This document shows, one piece after another, positions 15,793 to 22,343 of a stretch of DNA of 31,506 bases (positions are counted from its first letter, which is position 1; every line of letters starts with the position of its first letter). The DNA is taken from contig CAADSP010000083.1 of NCBI GenBank assembly GCA_900751755.1, positions 1-31,506 on the forward strand, read 5' to 3'. The notes beneath the pieces were generated by a model that saw only the letters and a list, made by a program, of their open reading frames with translations, was not told where the DNA came from and did no database searches. This DNA comes from an uncultured Collinsella sp. GTDB taxonomy: Bacteria > Actinomycetota > Coriobacteriia > Coriobacteriales > Coriobacteriaceae. The translations under genes and the position numbers were made by a program.

Positions 15793-16758
15793 CTAGTCTC
15801 CCGAGGCCTGATTGCGGCCGGTGGCGTAGTCGATCTGCACATGCGGCTGCAGGTTGTAGCAATATACGTGGAAACAGAGGGTCCTGCCGTGGTCCTCGAC
15901 CGATTGCGCCTCAAGGCGCACGCCACGGCAGACGAGTTCCTCTTCGTTATACATGGGCGTGACGCGATAGAGAACATGGTTGCCCGTGTCGTGGATGTAG
16001 CCGAGAATCTGCTCTTCAAACGGCAGCATGCCCGTCTCGTTGAGATAGCGCGTGCCGGTGAGGAGATTCTTACGGTTGGCGTTTTCGCCGCAGAGCGACC
16101 AGGCGATAAGGTGGCAGCGGTTGTAGAGGCTCTGGCCCGGAATAAAGTCGTAGCGCTGCTGGCGCCAGCCGGCGGGGTGGATGCGCGAGATATCGCCGCG
16201 CTTGCCCTGGCCGAGCGATTCGGGGCCTACGCAGGCGAGCGCTTTGCGGGTGCGGCCCAAACTGTCGAGCTTGGAGAACTTCTTAAAGCAACCCTCTTCT
16301 GTAGCGCGCTCGTATTCATCGAGCGTGAATGATGGTGTGCCGAGCGGGTGCGTGCTGTCGGCGCGAAGGGCAACGTAGGGGTTGCCGGCGTAGTCGGGAA
16401 TGCTGCTGAGATGAACACCGCGGGCGCGGTTGAGGTCGGGGTTTTCGACCTCGTCTATGGGGGTGGCGGCGCTGCCTGTGGAAGTGTCGTCACCGGTGTC
16501 AATTGCGGCGGATTCAGAGCCATCGCCGGAGTCCTCGGAGCTGGCTGTTCCCGATTCGAGCCGGGCGACCAGGTCTGCCTCGTTGCCGGTGCGCTTGGGA
16601 CTCTCGTTTTGCTTCTCGGCCAGAGCTACCGCCTGTTCATCGCTTTGCGGCGACAGCAGCTTGGGAGCTCCGTCGAGCGATCCCGTAAACAGCGCAAACC
16701 CCAGCACCACGGCGGTGCCGATGGAAAGGACTTGCTTGTAGGCGGACTTGCGCGACAT
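15793..16758 (-). CDS. Exported DNA/RNA non-specific endonuclease
   Basis: The 321-residue protein starts with a signal or anchor helix (about 8-26). A Ser/Asp/Glu/Thr-rich linker (about 35-105) follows, then a nuclease domain. The core LYNRCHLIAW (211-220) supplies the catalytic His H216, and ENANRKNLLTGTRYLN (225-240) the metal-binding Asn region. This fits the EndA/DNA-entry-nuclease group, in which the DRGH of classical members is often NRCH. It would act outside the membrane on DNA or RNA, for nutrient use, biofilm turnover or DNA uptake. No competence gene is nearby. AGGAG lies 5 nt before the ATG but inside a strong hairpin (16762-16806), suggesting translational control. Confidence 0.85.
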   Translation of the reverse strand: MSRKSAYKQVLSIGTAVVLGFALFTGSLDGAPKLLSPQSDEQAVALAEKQNESPKRTGNEADLVARLESGTASSEDSGDGSESAAIDTGDDTSTGSAATPIDEVENPDLNRARGVHLSSIPDYAGNPYVALRADSTHPLGTPSFTLDEYERATEEGCFKKFSKLDSLGRTRKALACVGPESLGQGKRGDISRIHPAGWRQQRYDFIPGQSLYNRCHLIAWSLCGENANRKNLLTGTRYLNETGMLPFEEQILGYIHDTGNHVLYRVTPMYNEEELVCRGVRLEAQSVEDHGRTLCFHVYCYNLQPHVQIDYATGRNQASGD

Positions 16759-16761
16759 TGA

Positions 16762-16806
16762 GGCTCCTGGCTAGACGGTTGGGAATCTACCAGTCTAGCA
16801 GGAGCC
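16762..16806 (-). promoter_or_regulatory. Hairpin masking the Shine-Dalgarno of the nuclease gene
   Basis: In the minus-strand transcript GGCTCCTGCTAGAC (16806-16793) can pair with GTCTAGCCAGGAGCC (16776-16762), giving 14 bp with one bulged base and a 16-nt loop. The AGGAG site, 5 nt from the ATG, is inside the stem. Such a stem should block ribosome loading until opened. Confidence 0.7.
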
Positions 16807-16913
16807 GGCAGGGGCCGTTCTGTCGAACAAATACTCAAGATTTGGGATAGACGCTACTGATTCATTTGCCTCATATGGAGCTGCAGCGGTTATGCATGTG
16901 GGGCTATTCGGAG

Positions 16914-16966
16914 TTTCCCCAGATAAAACCTGCCAAAACAAACCCGTCCCTTATTGGCAGGTCAGT
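16914..16966 (+). repeat. GGGACAG-loop hairpin repeat, copy A1
   Basis: CCCCAGATAAAACCTGCCAA (from 16917) begins the element, and CCTGCCAA (16929-16936) pairs with TTGGCAGG (16954-16961). The loop holds CCCGTCCC, a one-base variant of the CCTGTCCC in copy A2. It is in the same orientation as A2 (22297) and opposite to A3 (20117). Confidence 0.8.
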
Positions 16967-16998
16967 TAACGCAGTCCAGGTTGAGCATATGCGAGCGA

Positions 16999-17098
16999 GC
17001 GGGCTCCGGGTGCGGCAAGGTGACGTGAAACAAGCGGGCGCTGACCTTTTGGTCGCGCCCGTGCAGTTGAACGTCAGATTGCCGTGCCCGGGGCCTGC
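16999..17098. other. Rod-like hairpin of about 100 nt
   Basis: The two halves pair in one register. 16999-17018 pairs with 17079-17098 (20 pairs including wobbles), and TGACGT (17021-17026) with ACGTCA (17071-17076). After an internal loop CGGGCG (17035-17040) pairs with CGCCCG (17056-17061), then GACC with GGTC around TTTT. No T tract follows on either strand, so it is not an ordinary terminator. Candidate structured RNA or remnant of a mobile element. Confidence 0.7.
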
Positions 17099-17111
17099 GC
17101 AGCGCCGAGCG

Positions 17112-17138
17112 GTTACGCCGTTTGTAAAACGGCGTAAC
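17112..17138. other. 27-bp palindrome directly after the larE stop codon
   Basis: GTTACGCCGTTT (17112-17123) and AAACGGCGTAAC (17127-17138) are perfect complements with a 3-base loop. The stem touches the TAA of larE. A T tract is missing, so it would be a weak terminator or a 3'-end stabiliser. Confidence 0.6.
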
Positions 17139-18017
17139 TTAAAGGTTCATGGCACCGTGGATGTAGGGGGTGACCTCAGGGGAGATATGGTCGCAGCCCA
17201 GCTCGCGCAGCGCGGACTCGATGGCGGCGGGCAGCGGGGTCTTGCCCTTGTCGTCGATGGCGGCACCGCCGAGGGTGGCAATCTTGGCAACATCTGCGGG
17301 TGCGGCCTCGATATGCATGCGGCCGCCGACCAAGCGCGCGCGTACCTGTGCCAGATCAAGATCGTGCAGGTAATCCTCGCAGGCGCGAATCAGGGAGACC
17401 TTCTCGCGCGTAAGCTCCTCGCCCGTGGGAACGCGCGTGGCAAGACATGCTCCCGCCGGCAGGTTCCAAACGGGATAGCCCCATGCGCGCAGCAGCTCGC
17501 GCTCTTCGTCCTTGGTAAAGCCGACCTCCATGAGAGGGGAGCGTACGCCGAGCTCTTTTGCCGCGCGCATACCAGGGCGGTAGTCGCCGCGATCACTTGC
17601 ATTGCTGCCATCGATGACGGTGGGAAAGCCGAGCGACTTGGCGTGGTTGACGATGGCGGTAAAGCCAGCGTGCTTGCAGTGGTAGCAGCGATTGGCATCG
17701 TTGCAGGCTACTTGGGGGAGCTGCAGCTGATCGACCGAAAGATTGAGCACGGGGAGCTTAAAATGCGGCCCCTCATTGGCCTGCCCATCAACGGACTGCT
17801 CAAACGAAGCCTGCTCGGGCGTGCCGATGAGCGGCGTGGTGAGATGGACGAGAAGAGTATTGGTAGGCATGACGCGGGCGCATACGGCGGCCAAAAAGCT
17901 GCTGTCAACGCCGCCGGAAAACCCGATAGCCACGCGCCCGTATGCCAAAAGCAGCTGCTCGAGCGCCGATAGCTTGTCTTGAAGCTCCTCTGCGGGTGCC
18001 GTGGTGTCTAAAATCAT
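17139..18017 (-). CDS. larE: ATP-dependent sacrificial sulfur transferase, LarE family
   Basis: LarE activates and thiolates the pyridinium dinucleotide precursor of the nickel-pincer cofactor of lactate racemase-type enzymes. The 292-residue protein has the PP-loop SGGVDSS (34-40), NRCYHCK (C111, C114) and ACLATRVPTGEELT with C191 at the position of the sulfur-donating cysteine of known LarE. RVRARLVGGRMHIE-like sequence near the C-terminus is also typical. AAGGAA precedes the ATG. No larA, larB or larC is in the window, so it is an orphan here; the partner enzymes may lie elsewhere, or it may serve a different thiolation. It is divergent from the HAD phosphatase gene. Confidence 0.88.
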   Translation of the reverse strand: MILDTTAPAEELQDKLSALEQLLLAYGRVAIGFSGGVDSSFLAAVCARVMPTNTLLVHLTTPLIGTPEQASFEQSVDGQANEGPHFKLPVLNLSVDQLQLPQVACNDANRCYHCKHAGFTAIVNHAKSLGFPTVIDGSNASDRGDYRPGMRAAKELGVRSPLMEVGFTKDEERELLRAWGYPVWNLPAGACLATRVPTGEELTREKVSLIRACEDYLHDLDLAQVRARLVGGRMHIEAAPADVAKIATLGGAAIDDKGKTPLPAAIESALRELGCDHISPEVTPYIHGAMNL

Positions 18018-18113
18018 GAAACGTTCCTTATCGTTGAGTACTCGATCGAAAACTATAATCCTAATGCGTTACTTGCCATAAGACTTCTATCTGTGTAACG
18101 AAAGTGCAATATG

Positions 18114-18130
18114 GTATATACGTTATATAC
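18114..18130. promoter_or_regulatory. GTATATA-CGT-TATATAC palindrome between larE and the HAD gene
   Basis: A 17-bp palindrome with 7-bp perfect arms sits in the 173-bp divergent intergenic region, 60 bp before the HAD start. It could be an operator or overlapping -10 sequences for both directions. Confidence 0.4.
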
Positions 18131-18190
18131 AAGTTGCCAAATGCGGTAGAGTTGCAGCAACGCGACAGCGAGAGTCGATGGGGGACCGAT

Positions 18191-18841
18191 ATGATCAAGG
18201 CTGTTATTTTTGACATGGATGGAACGCTGGTCGATACCGAGCGTTTGGGGATTAAGGCCTGGAAGGCAGGCGCCGCTGAGCTGGGGCTCGCGATTGATGA
18301 TGCGCTGATCCATCAGTTTATCGGTCGGACGCTACCCGATGTTATGGACATCCTTGATGAACATTACGGTAGTCGCGAAACCGCCGAGGCGATCTATGTC
18401 CGCCACAAGGAGATTCGCGACGAGATGGTCAAGTCCGAGCTGGAGCTTAAGGCCGGTGCTGCCGAGTGCATAGACGAGCTGTTGGCTGCGGGCTATCACG
18501 TAGGCCTTGCAACGTCATCGCGCCATGTTACGGCCGAGCGCAACCTTAAAGCATTCGGTCTCTTTGACAAGTTTGAGACCGTGACCTGCGGCGAGGACGT
18601 TGTGCACGGCAAGCCCGATCCCGAGATGTATCTGCTCGCCTGCGAGCGCGCGGGCTTTACTCCCGAGGAATGTGCCGTGGTCGAGGATTCGCGCAACGGC
18701 TGCGTCTCGGGCATTACGGCCGGATGCCACGTCTTTGCCGTTCCTGATATCGTGCCGCTGCCGCAGGACGTGGTGGATGGCTGCGAGGCCGTGCTCGATA
18801 CGTTGTTCGACCTGGCGGCGGCAGTCGAGGCCGTGCGCTAG
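18191..18841 (+). CDS. HAD-superfamily phosphatase, beta-phosphoglucomutase-like
   Basis: The 216-residue cytoplasmic protein opens with the HAD motif I VIFDMDGTLVDTE (nucleophile D8, acid/base D10). It has a helical cap (about 18-85), motif II LATSS, motif III with the lysine in HGKPDPEMY, and motif IV VVEDSRNG. The cap and the GKPDPE pattern place it with the beta-PGM/phosphoglycolate-type phosphatases acting on sugar phosphates. The frame is open to 18104, but the domain begins exactly at the ATG at 18191, which has GGGGGA upstream. It is a single gene closed by a 17-bp terminator. The substrate is not determined. Confidence 0.88.
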   Translation: MIKAVIFDMDGTLVDTERLGIKAWKAGAAELGLAIDDALIHQFIGRTLPDVMDILDEHYGSRETAEAIYVRHKEIRDEMVKSELELKAGAAECIDELLAAGYHVGLATSSRHVTAERNLKAFGLFDKFETVTCGEDVVHGKPDPEMYLLACERAGFTPEECAVVEDSRNGCVSGITAGCHVFAVPDIVPLPQDVVDGCEAVLDTLFDLAAAVEAVR

Positions 18842-18884
18842 ACAATTGCGGTGTTGAAACGAGCAATTGCCCACGTTTGCGCTT

Positions 18885-18926
18885 AAGCAAAAGGGGGCCC
18901 GGCAATGGTCGGGTCCCCTTTTGCTT
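18885..18926. terminator. Bidirectional terminator between the HAD and LacI genes
   Basis: A 17-bp stem (18885-18901 with 18910-18926, one wobble) carries AAGCAAAA at one foot and TTTTGCTT at the other, suiting both convergent genes. Confidence 0.87.
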
Positions 18927-18956
18927 ATTCGGCGACATAGCATACTTGCGGGCGTG

Positions 18957-20069
18957 CTATAGATACGCACCGAGGTTGATGGCCGTGGCGTCGGTTTGGC
19001 TGCTTGCCTGGGTGCTGGCGCGCTCCAGTAGGAACGGACGTACCAGTTCTTGGCGGTTGATATCCTCGGCGGCGGTGACTGCGGTGACGGTGCGCGCGGC
19101 AGAGCCGATGTGGACGTGCTTGGTCTTCGCCGGGGCCTTGTTCTCGATTTGCTCCATGAGCAATTGAACGCCCTTGCGGCCAATCTCGTAGCCCGGGGGC
19201 GCTACCGTAGTGAGCGGAACCGATCCGCTCCAAGCGAGCGGGTTGCCATCGCAACCTGCTACGCGTACTTGCCCGGGGACAGAGATGCCCTTGTCGACCA
19301 GCGCCGAGATAACGCCCGAGGCCAACACGTCGGTCAGGCCGACGACAAAATCGGGGCGTTCGTCGGCGGGGCGCGCGGCGATTTGGGCGCCGATGCCGTA
19401 GCCGTCGGCGGCGGTATTCCATTCGCCGGCGTCGATGACTTCGATCTTGATATCGGGGTGTAGGGCGAGTGCCTTATGAATGCCAAGGACGCGCAGGGTG
19501 AGTTGCATAAATGCTGCTCTACCCACAACGGTGATATGGCGTGCACCGCGGGCGATGGCAAGTTCGGCAATGATGCGACCCTGGGCCTCGTTGTCGGCCG
19601 CTACGTAGTAGCCGGGCTCGGAGCAATGGATGTCCAGATGGACGATCGGCACGGGCATCTTGGCCATGGCGGGGTGCCAGTCGGGGGATGCCATGGGCTG
19701 AACCATGACGCCGGACATCTGGGTGCCCATAAAGTAGCGCAGGTAATGGTCCTGGAGAATATCGTCGTTATCGGCGTTGGCGATGAGCAGGTCGTAGCCG
19801 TGCTTGCGAGCCTCGTTGTGGGCGCCGCTGGCGATTTGGAGCGAAAAGCCGTGATCGAGACGGGGGAGCACCAGGCCAAAGGACTTGGTGGCGCCGCCCG
19901 CGAGCTGACGAGCGCTTTGGTTGGGCAGGTAGCCAAGGCGATTGATGGTCTCGTTGATGAGCTTGAGGGTCTCGGGGCGCAGCTTTTCGGGGTGGTTGAG
20001 CGCGTTGGAAACCGTGCCCAGCGAAACCCCGGCCTCGCGCGCGACGTCGCTGATTTTTACCTTTGCCAT
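18957..20069 (-). CDS. LacI-family transcriptional regulator
   Basis: The 370-residue repressor has an N-terminal LacI helix-turn-helix (VKISDVAREAGVSLGTVSNALNHPEKLRPET, about 3-33) and hinge helix NQSARQLAGG. A periplasmic-binding-like effector domain follows (about 60-340), with RRPD-like FVVGLTDVLASGVISAL and VRVAGCDGNPLA. The last 30 residues are an unusual tail. The open frame runs far upstream antisense to glmS, but MAKVKISDVA is the family start and has AAGGGG before it. An operator-like palindrome with central CG lies 11 bp before the start codon, suggesting autorepression. The neighbours (HAD phosphatase, glmS) suggest a sugar or amino-sugar signal, but no transporter is adjacent. 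Confidence 0.92.
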   Translation of the reverse strand: MAKVKISDVAREAGVSLGTVSNALNHPEKLRPETLKLINETINRLGYLPNQSARQLAGGATKSFGLVLPRLDHGFSLQIASGAHNEARKHGYDLLIANADNDDILQDHYLRYFMGTQMSGVMVQPMASPDWHPAMAKMPVPIVHLDIHCSEPGYYVAADNEAQGRIIAELAIARGARHITVVGRAAFMQLTLRVLGIHKALALHPDIKIEVIDAGEWNTAADGYGIGAQIAARPADERPDFVVGLTDVLASGVISALVDKGISVPGQVRVAGCDGNPLAWSGSVPLTTVAPPGYEIGRKGVQLLMEQIENKAPAKTKHVHIGSAARTVTAVTAAEDINRQELVRPFLLERASTQASSQTDATAINLGAYL

Positions 20070-20079
20070 AGCGGCCCCT

Positions 20080-20093
20080 TTGATGCGTTTCAA
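20080..20093. promoter_or_regulatory. LacI-family operator candidate in the lacI leader
   Basis: TTGATGCGTTTCAA is a 14-bp imperfect palindrome with the TTGA..CG..TCAA pattern and central CG typical of LacI-family sites. On the minus strand it lies about +6 to +19 from a start predicted from TACAAT at 20105-20110. Confidence 0.6.
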
Positions 20094-20116
20094 GTACAAG
20101 CCAGATTGTAGCATCC

Positions 20117-20169
20117 CAAACCTTCCAAAAAGGAACAGGTTTATTTTGGCAGGTTTTATCTGGGGAAAC
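20117..20169 (-). repeat. GGGACAG-loop hairpin repeat, copy A3
   Basis: Read on the minus strand it matches A1 and A2: CCCCAGATAAAACCTGCCAA, then AATAAACCTGTTCC, then TTTTTGGAAGG. One arm base has changed (GGAAGG for GGCAGG), weakening the stem. It shares the preceding TTT with A1. It covers the -35 position of the predicted lacI promoter. Confidence 0.85.
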
Positions 20170-20184
20170 GCCGTTGCCAGCGCG

Positions 20185-20219
20185 ACCACCACGAAGGGGA
20201 CAGGCACCTTTGCGGTGGT
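20185..20219 (+). repeat. GGGGACAG-loop hairpin repeat, type B
   Basis: ACCACCAC (20185-20192) pairs with GCGGTGGT (20212-20219) around GAAGGGGACAGGCACCTTT. The loop shares GGGGACAGG with type A, while the arms are unrelated to it. Confidence 0.78.
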
Positions 20220-20247
20220 TTGGACTGGCTGGGCATGTGTGCATCGG

Positions 20248-20307
20248 GTGGTATCTAAGTTGAGATACCACTTCTGGTATATCAGCTTGCGCTTGCGTGA
20301 GTACAAT
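20248..20307 (+). promoter_or_regulatory. glmS upstream region: interleaved inverted repeats and -10
   Basis: GTGGTATCT (20248-20256) pairs with AGATACCAC (20263-20271), and ATACCA (20265-20270) also pairs with TGGTAT (20275-20280). This gives three alternating half-sites. TACAAT (20302-20307) follows as a -10 with no good -35, so an activator or repressor binding the repeats is possible. Confidence 0.45.
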
Positions 20308-20381
20308 ACTCGAACGTTATACGTCTCAGCGCCCCCTGTGCGTGGACGTCTTGCAGTCACGCGAACGAAGGGATTTATCCT

Positions 20382-22229
20382 ATGTGCGGAATTGTCGGCT
20401 ACACCGGCTCTGATATTGCAAAGAACATCCTGATCACGGGCCTCAAGCGCATGGAGTATCGCGGCTATGACTCCTCGGGCGTCGCGCTCGAGGTGGGCGA
20501 GGGCGCCGCGGCGCACCTCGACGTCATCCGCCGCGTGGGCAAGGTCGCGGGCCTGGAGAGCGAGCTTTCCAACATTGACAGCGACGCTACCTGCGGTATC
20601 GGCCACACCCGTTGGGCCACCCACGGCAAGCCTTCGGTCGTTAACGCTCACCCCCACACCAGCTGCGACGGTCGTATCGCCATCGTTCACAACGGCATCA
20701 TCGAGAACTTCGCCGAGCTGCGCGAAGAGCTGGAGGACCGCGGCCACCACTTTAAGAGCGAGACCGATACCGAGGTCTTCGCGCATCTGATCGAAGAGGC
20801 TTATGCCGAGACGCACGACCTGATGGCCTCCGTGCGCGAGGCTTGCACCCACGTGGTCGGTGCCTATGGTCTGGCCGCCGTGTGCGCTGACGAGCCCGGC
20901 GTGATCGCCGTGGCCCGCAAGGATTCCCCGATCGTAGTCGGTGTGGGTGAAACCGGCTCCTATGTTGCTTCTGATGTCATCGCGCTCATCGACGCCACCC
21001 GCGATGTCGTGGTGCTCGAGGACGGTCAGTTTGCCAAGCTCGCGCCCGCAGGCGTCGAGTACACCGACGAGGCCGGCAACGTTATCGAGCCCAAGGTCAC
21101 CCACATCGACTGGGACCTGGACATGGCAGAAAAGGGCGGTTATCCCGACTTTATGCTCAAGGAAATCCACGAGCAGCCGCGCGTCGTGCGCGACACGCTG
21201 GTCGGTCGTATGACGCCGGCCGGCGAGCTCGACATCGACGAGCTGGGCCTTTCGCTCGAGGAGCTCAACGACATCGACCGCGTCTACGTGATCGCTTGCG
21301 GCACCAGCTATCACGCTGGCCTCATTGCTAAGAATCTCATCGAGGGCTGGGCTCGCATCCCCACCGAGGTTGAGGCGGCCAGCGAGTTCCGTTATCGCAA
21401 TCCCATCATCACGCCGACGACGCTCGTCGTTGCCGTGTCCCAGTCGGGCGAGACGGCCGATACCCTTGCCGCCATTCGAGACGCGCGCATCAAGGGCGCC
21501 AAGGTCTTCGGCATCACCAACGTGGTGGGCAGCCCCGTGGCGCGTGAGAGCGACGGCGTCATCTACACTAAGGCCAACAAGGAGATTGCGGTCGCCTCGA
21601 CCAAGAGCTTTATCGGCCAGGTCGTGAGCCTCACGCTTTTGGCCCTGCTGCTGGCGCAGGTCAAGTACCGCTTGACCACCAAGCAGGCGCGCATGCTGTT
21701 CCGCGAGCTTTCCGATACGGCCGAGCAGATCCAGTGGATTTTGGATACCCAGACCGAGGCCGTGCATGAGGCTGCCCTGCTGTGCAAGGACGCGCAGTCG
21801 GCGCTGTTCGTGGGCCGCGGCATGGGTGCCGCTATTTCCTACGAGGGCGCGCTCAAGCTCAAAGAGGTCAGCTACCTGCACGCCGAGGCCTACGCCGCCG
21901 GTGAGATGAAGCACGGCCCCATCGCCCTGATCGACCCGGGCTTCCCCGTCATCGCCGTGGCAACCAAGAGTGCCACCTACGACAAGACCGTGTCGAACCT
22001 CATGGAGTGCAAGGCGCGCGGCGCCAAGGTCATCGTCGTTGCCACCGAGGGCGACGGGGAGATCAACAAGATCGCCGACTGCATCATCCGCGTGCCGGCC
22101 GTCCGCGACGTGTTCAGCCCCATCACGGCGAGTGTCCCGCTGCAGCTGCTCGCCCGCGAGGTCGCCATCCTGCGCGGCTGCGATGTTGATCAGCCCCGAA
22201 ACCTCGCTAAGAGCGTGACCGTGGAATAG
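20382..22229 (+). CDS. glmS: Glutamine-fructose-6-phosphate aminotransferase (isomerizing)
   Basis: GlmS makes glucosamine-6-phosphate from fructose-6-phosphate and glutamine, the first step of UDP-GlcNAc and peptidoglycan synthesis in the cytoplasm. The 615-residue product begins MCGIVGYTG, so C2 becomes the N-terminal nucleophile of the Ntn glutaminase. GHTRWATHGKPS and HNGIIENF follow. Two SIS domains have CGTSYHAG, SQSGETADT and EVSYLHAEAYAAGEMKHGPIALI, and the end reads DQPRNLAKSVTVE as in the family. GAAGGGA lies 8-9 nt before the ATG. It is monocistronic with a strong terminator. No glmS ribozyme-like leader was recognised. It is divergent from lacI. Confidence 0.97.
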   Translation: MCGIVGYTGSDIAKNILITGLKRMEYRGYDSSGVALEVGEGAAAHLDVIRRVGKVAGLESELSNIDSDATCGIGHTRWATHGKPSVVNAHPHTSCDGRIAIVHNGIIENFAELREELEDRGHHFKSETDTEVFAHLIEEAYAETHDLMASVREACTHVVGAYGLAAVCADEPGVIAVARKDSPIVVGVGETGSYVASDVIALIDATRDVVVLEDGQFAKLAPAGVEYTDEAGNVIEPKVTHIDWDLDMAEKGGYPDFMLKEIHEQPRVVRDTLVGRMTPAGELDIDELGLSLEELNDIDRVYVIACGTSYHAGLIAKNLIEGWARIPTEVEAASEFRYRNPIITPTTLVVAVSQSGETADTLAAIRDARIKGAKVFGITNVVGSPVARESDGVIYTKANKEIAVASTKSFIGQVVSLTLLALLLAQVKYRLTTKQARMLFRELSDTAEQIQWILDTQTEAVHEAALLCKDAQSALFVGRGMGAAISYEGALKLKEVSYLHAEAYAAGEMKHGPIALIDPGFPVIAVATKSATYDKTVSNLMECKARGAKVIVVATEGDGEINKIADCIIRVPAVRDVFSPITASVPLQLLAREVAILRGCDVDQPRNLAKSVTVE

Positions 22230-22252
22230 TTGGTTCCGCCGTTCTAGCGACC

Positions 22253-22286
22253 AAGGCCCGGCTCCGTTGCAGCGGAGCCGGGCCTT
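22253..22286. terminator. Terminator after glmS
   Basis: A perfect 14-bp stem AAGGCCCGGCTCCG (22253-22266) / CGGAGCCGGGCCTT (22273-22286) is followed by GTTG. The T tract is short, but stem strength and position support it. Confidence 0.85.
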
Positions 22287-22296
22287 GTTGCATTTG

Positions 22297-22343
22297 CCCA
22301 GATAAAACCTGCCAAAATAAACCTGTCCCTTTTTGGCAGGTTA
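22297..22343 (+). repeat. GGGACAG-loop hairpin repeat, copy A2
   Basis: CCCAGATAAAACCTGCCAAA begins the element; AACCTGCCAAAA (22306-22317) pairs with TTTTGGCAGGTT (22331-22342). The loop contains CCTGTCCC. The right foot supplies two of the three bases of the GntR stop codon. Confidence 0.87.

Larger units (their letters stand above)
16759..17138. other. 380-bp hairpin-dense spacer between the nuclease and larE
   Basis: No coding frame is credible here. The spacer holds four separate inverted repeats: the Shine-Dalgarno hairpin of the nuclease (16762-16806), a GGGACGGG-loop repeat (16914-16966), a rod hairpin (16999-17098) and a 27-bp palindrome against the larE stop (17112-17138). A promoter for the nuclease must also lie here but was not recognised. 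Confidence 0.7.
20070..20381. other. 312-bp divergent control region between lacI and glmS
   Basis: No gene is seen here. It contains the lacI operator candidate (20080-20093), an extended -10 for lacI (TGC then TACAAT on the minus strand, 20105-20110), hairpin repeats A3 and B, interleaved GGTAT inverted repeats (20248-20280), and a TACAAT -10 candidate for glmS (20302-20307). Confidence 0.65.

Noticed and set aside
15793..16758. Nuclease as a polymorphic toxin or bacteriocin
   Set aside because: There is no delivery domain, repeat region or adjacent immunity gene; a signal or anchor helix plus an EndA-like domain fits a plain exported nuclease.
16965..17120. Integron attC site
   Set aside because: The rod hairpin recalls attC in shape, but I do not see the paired RYYYAAC/GTTRRRY ends, an integrase or gene cassettes.
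20310..20381. glmS ribozyme
   Set aside because: The leader is too short and lacks the conserved core and double pseudoknot sequences.
20070..21914. 615-codon upstream extension of the LacI frame, antisense to glmS
   Set aside because: The LacI domain starts exactly at 20069 with a ribosome site, and the extension only reflects codon bias in glmS.
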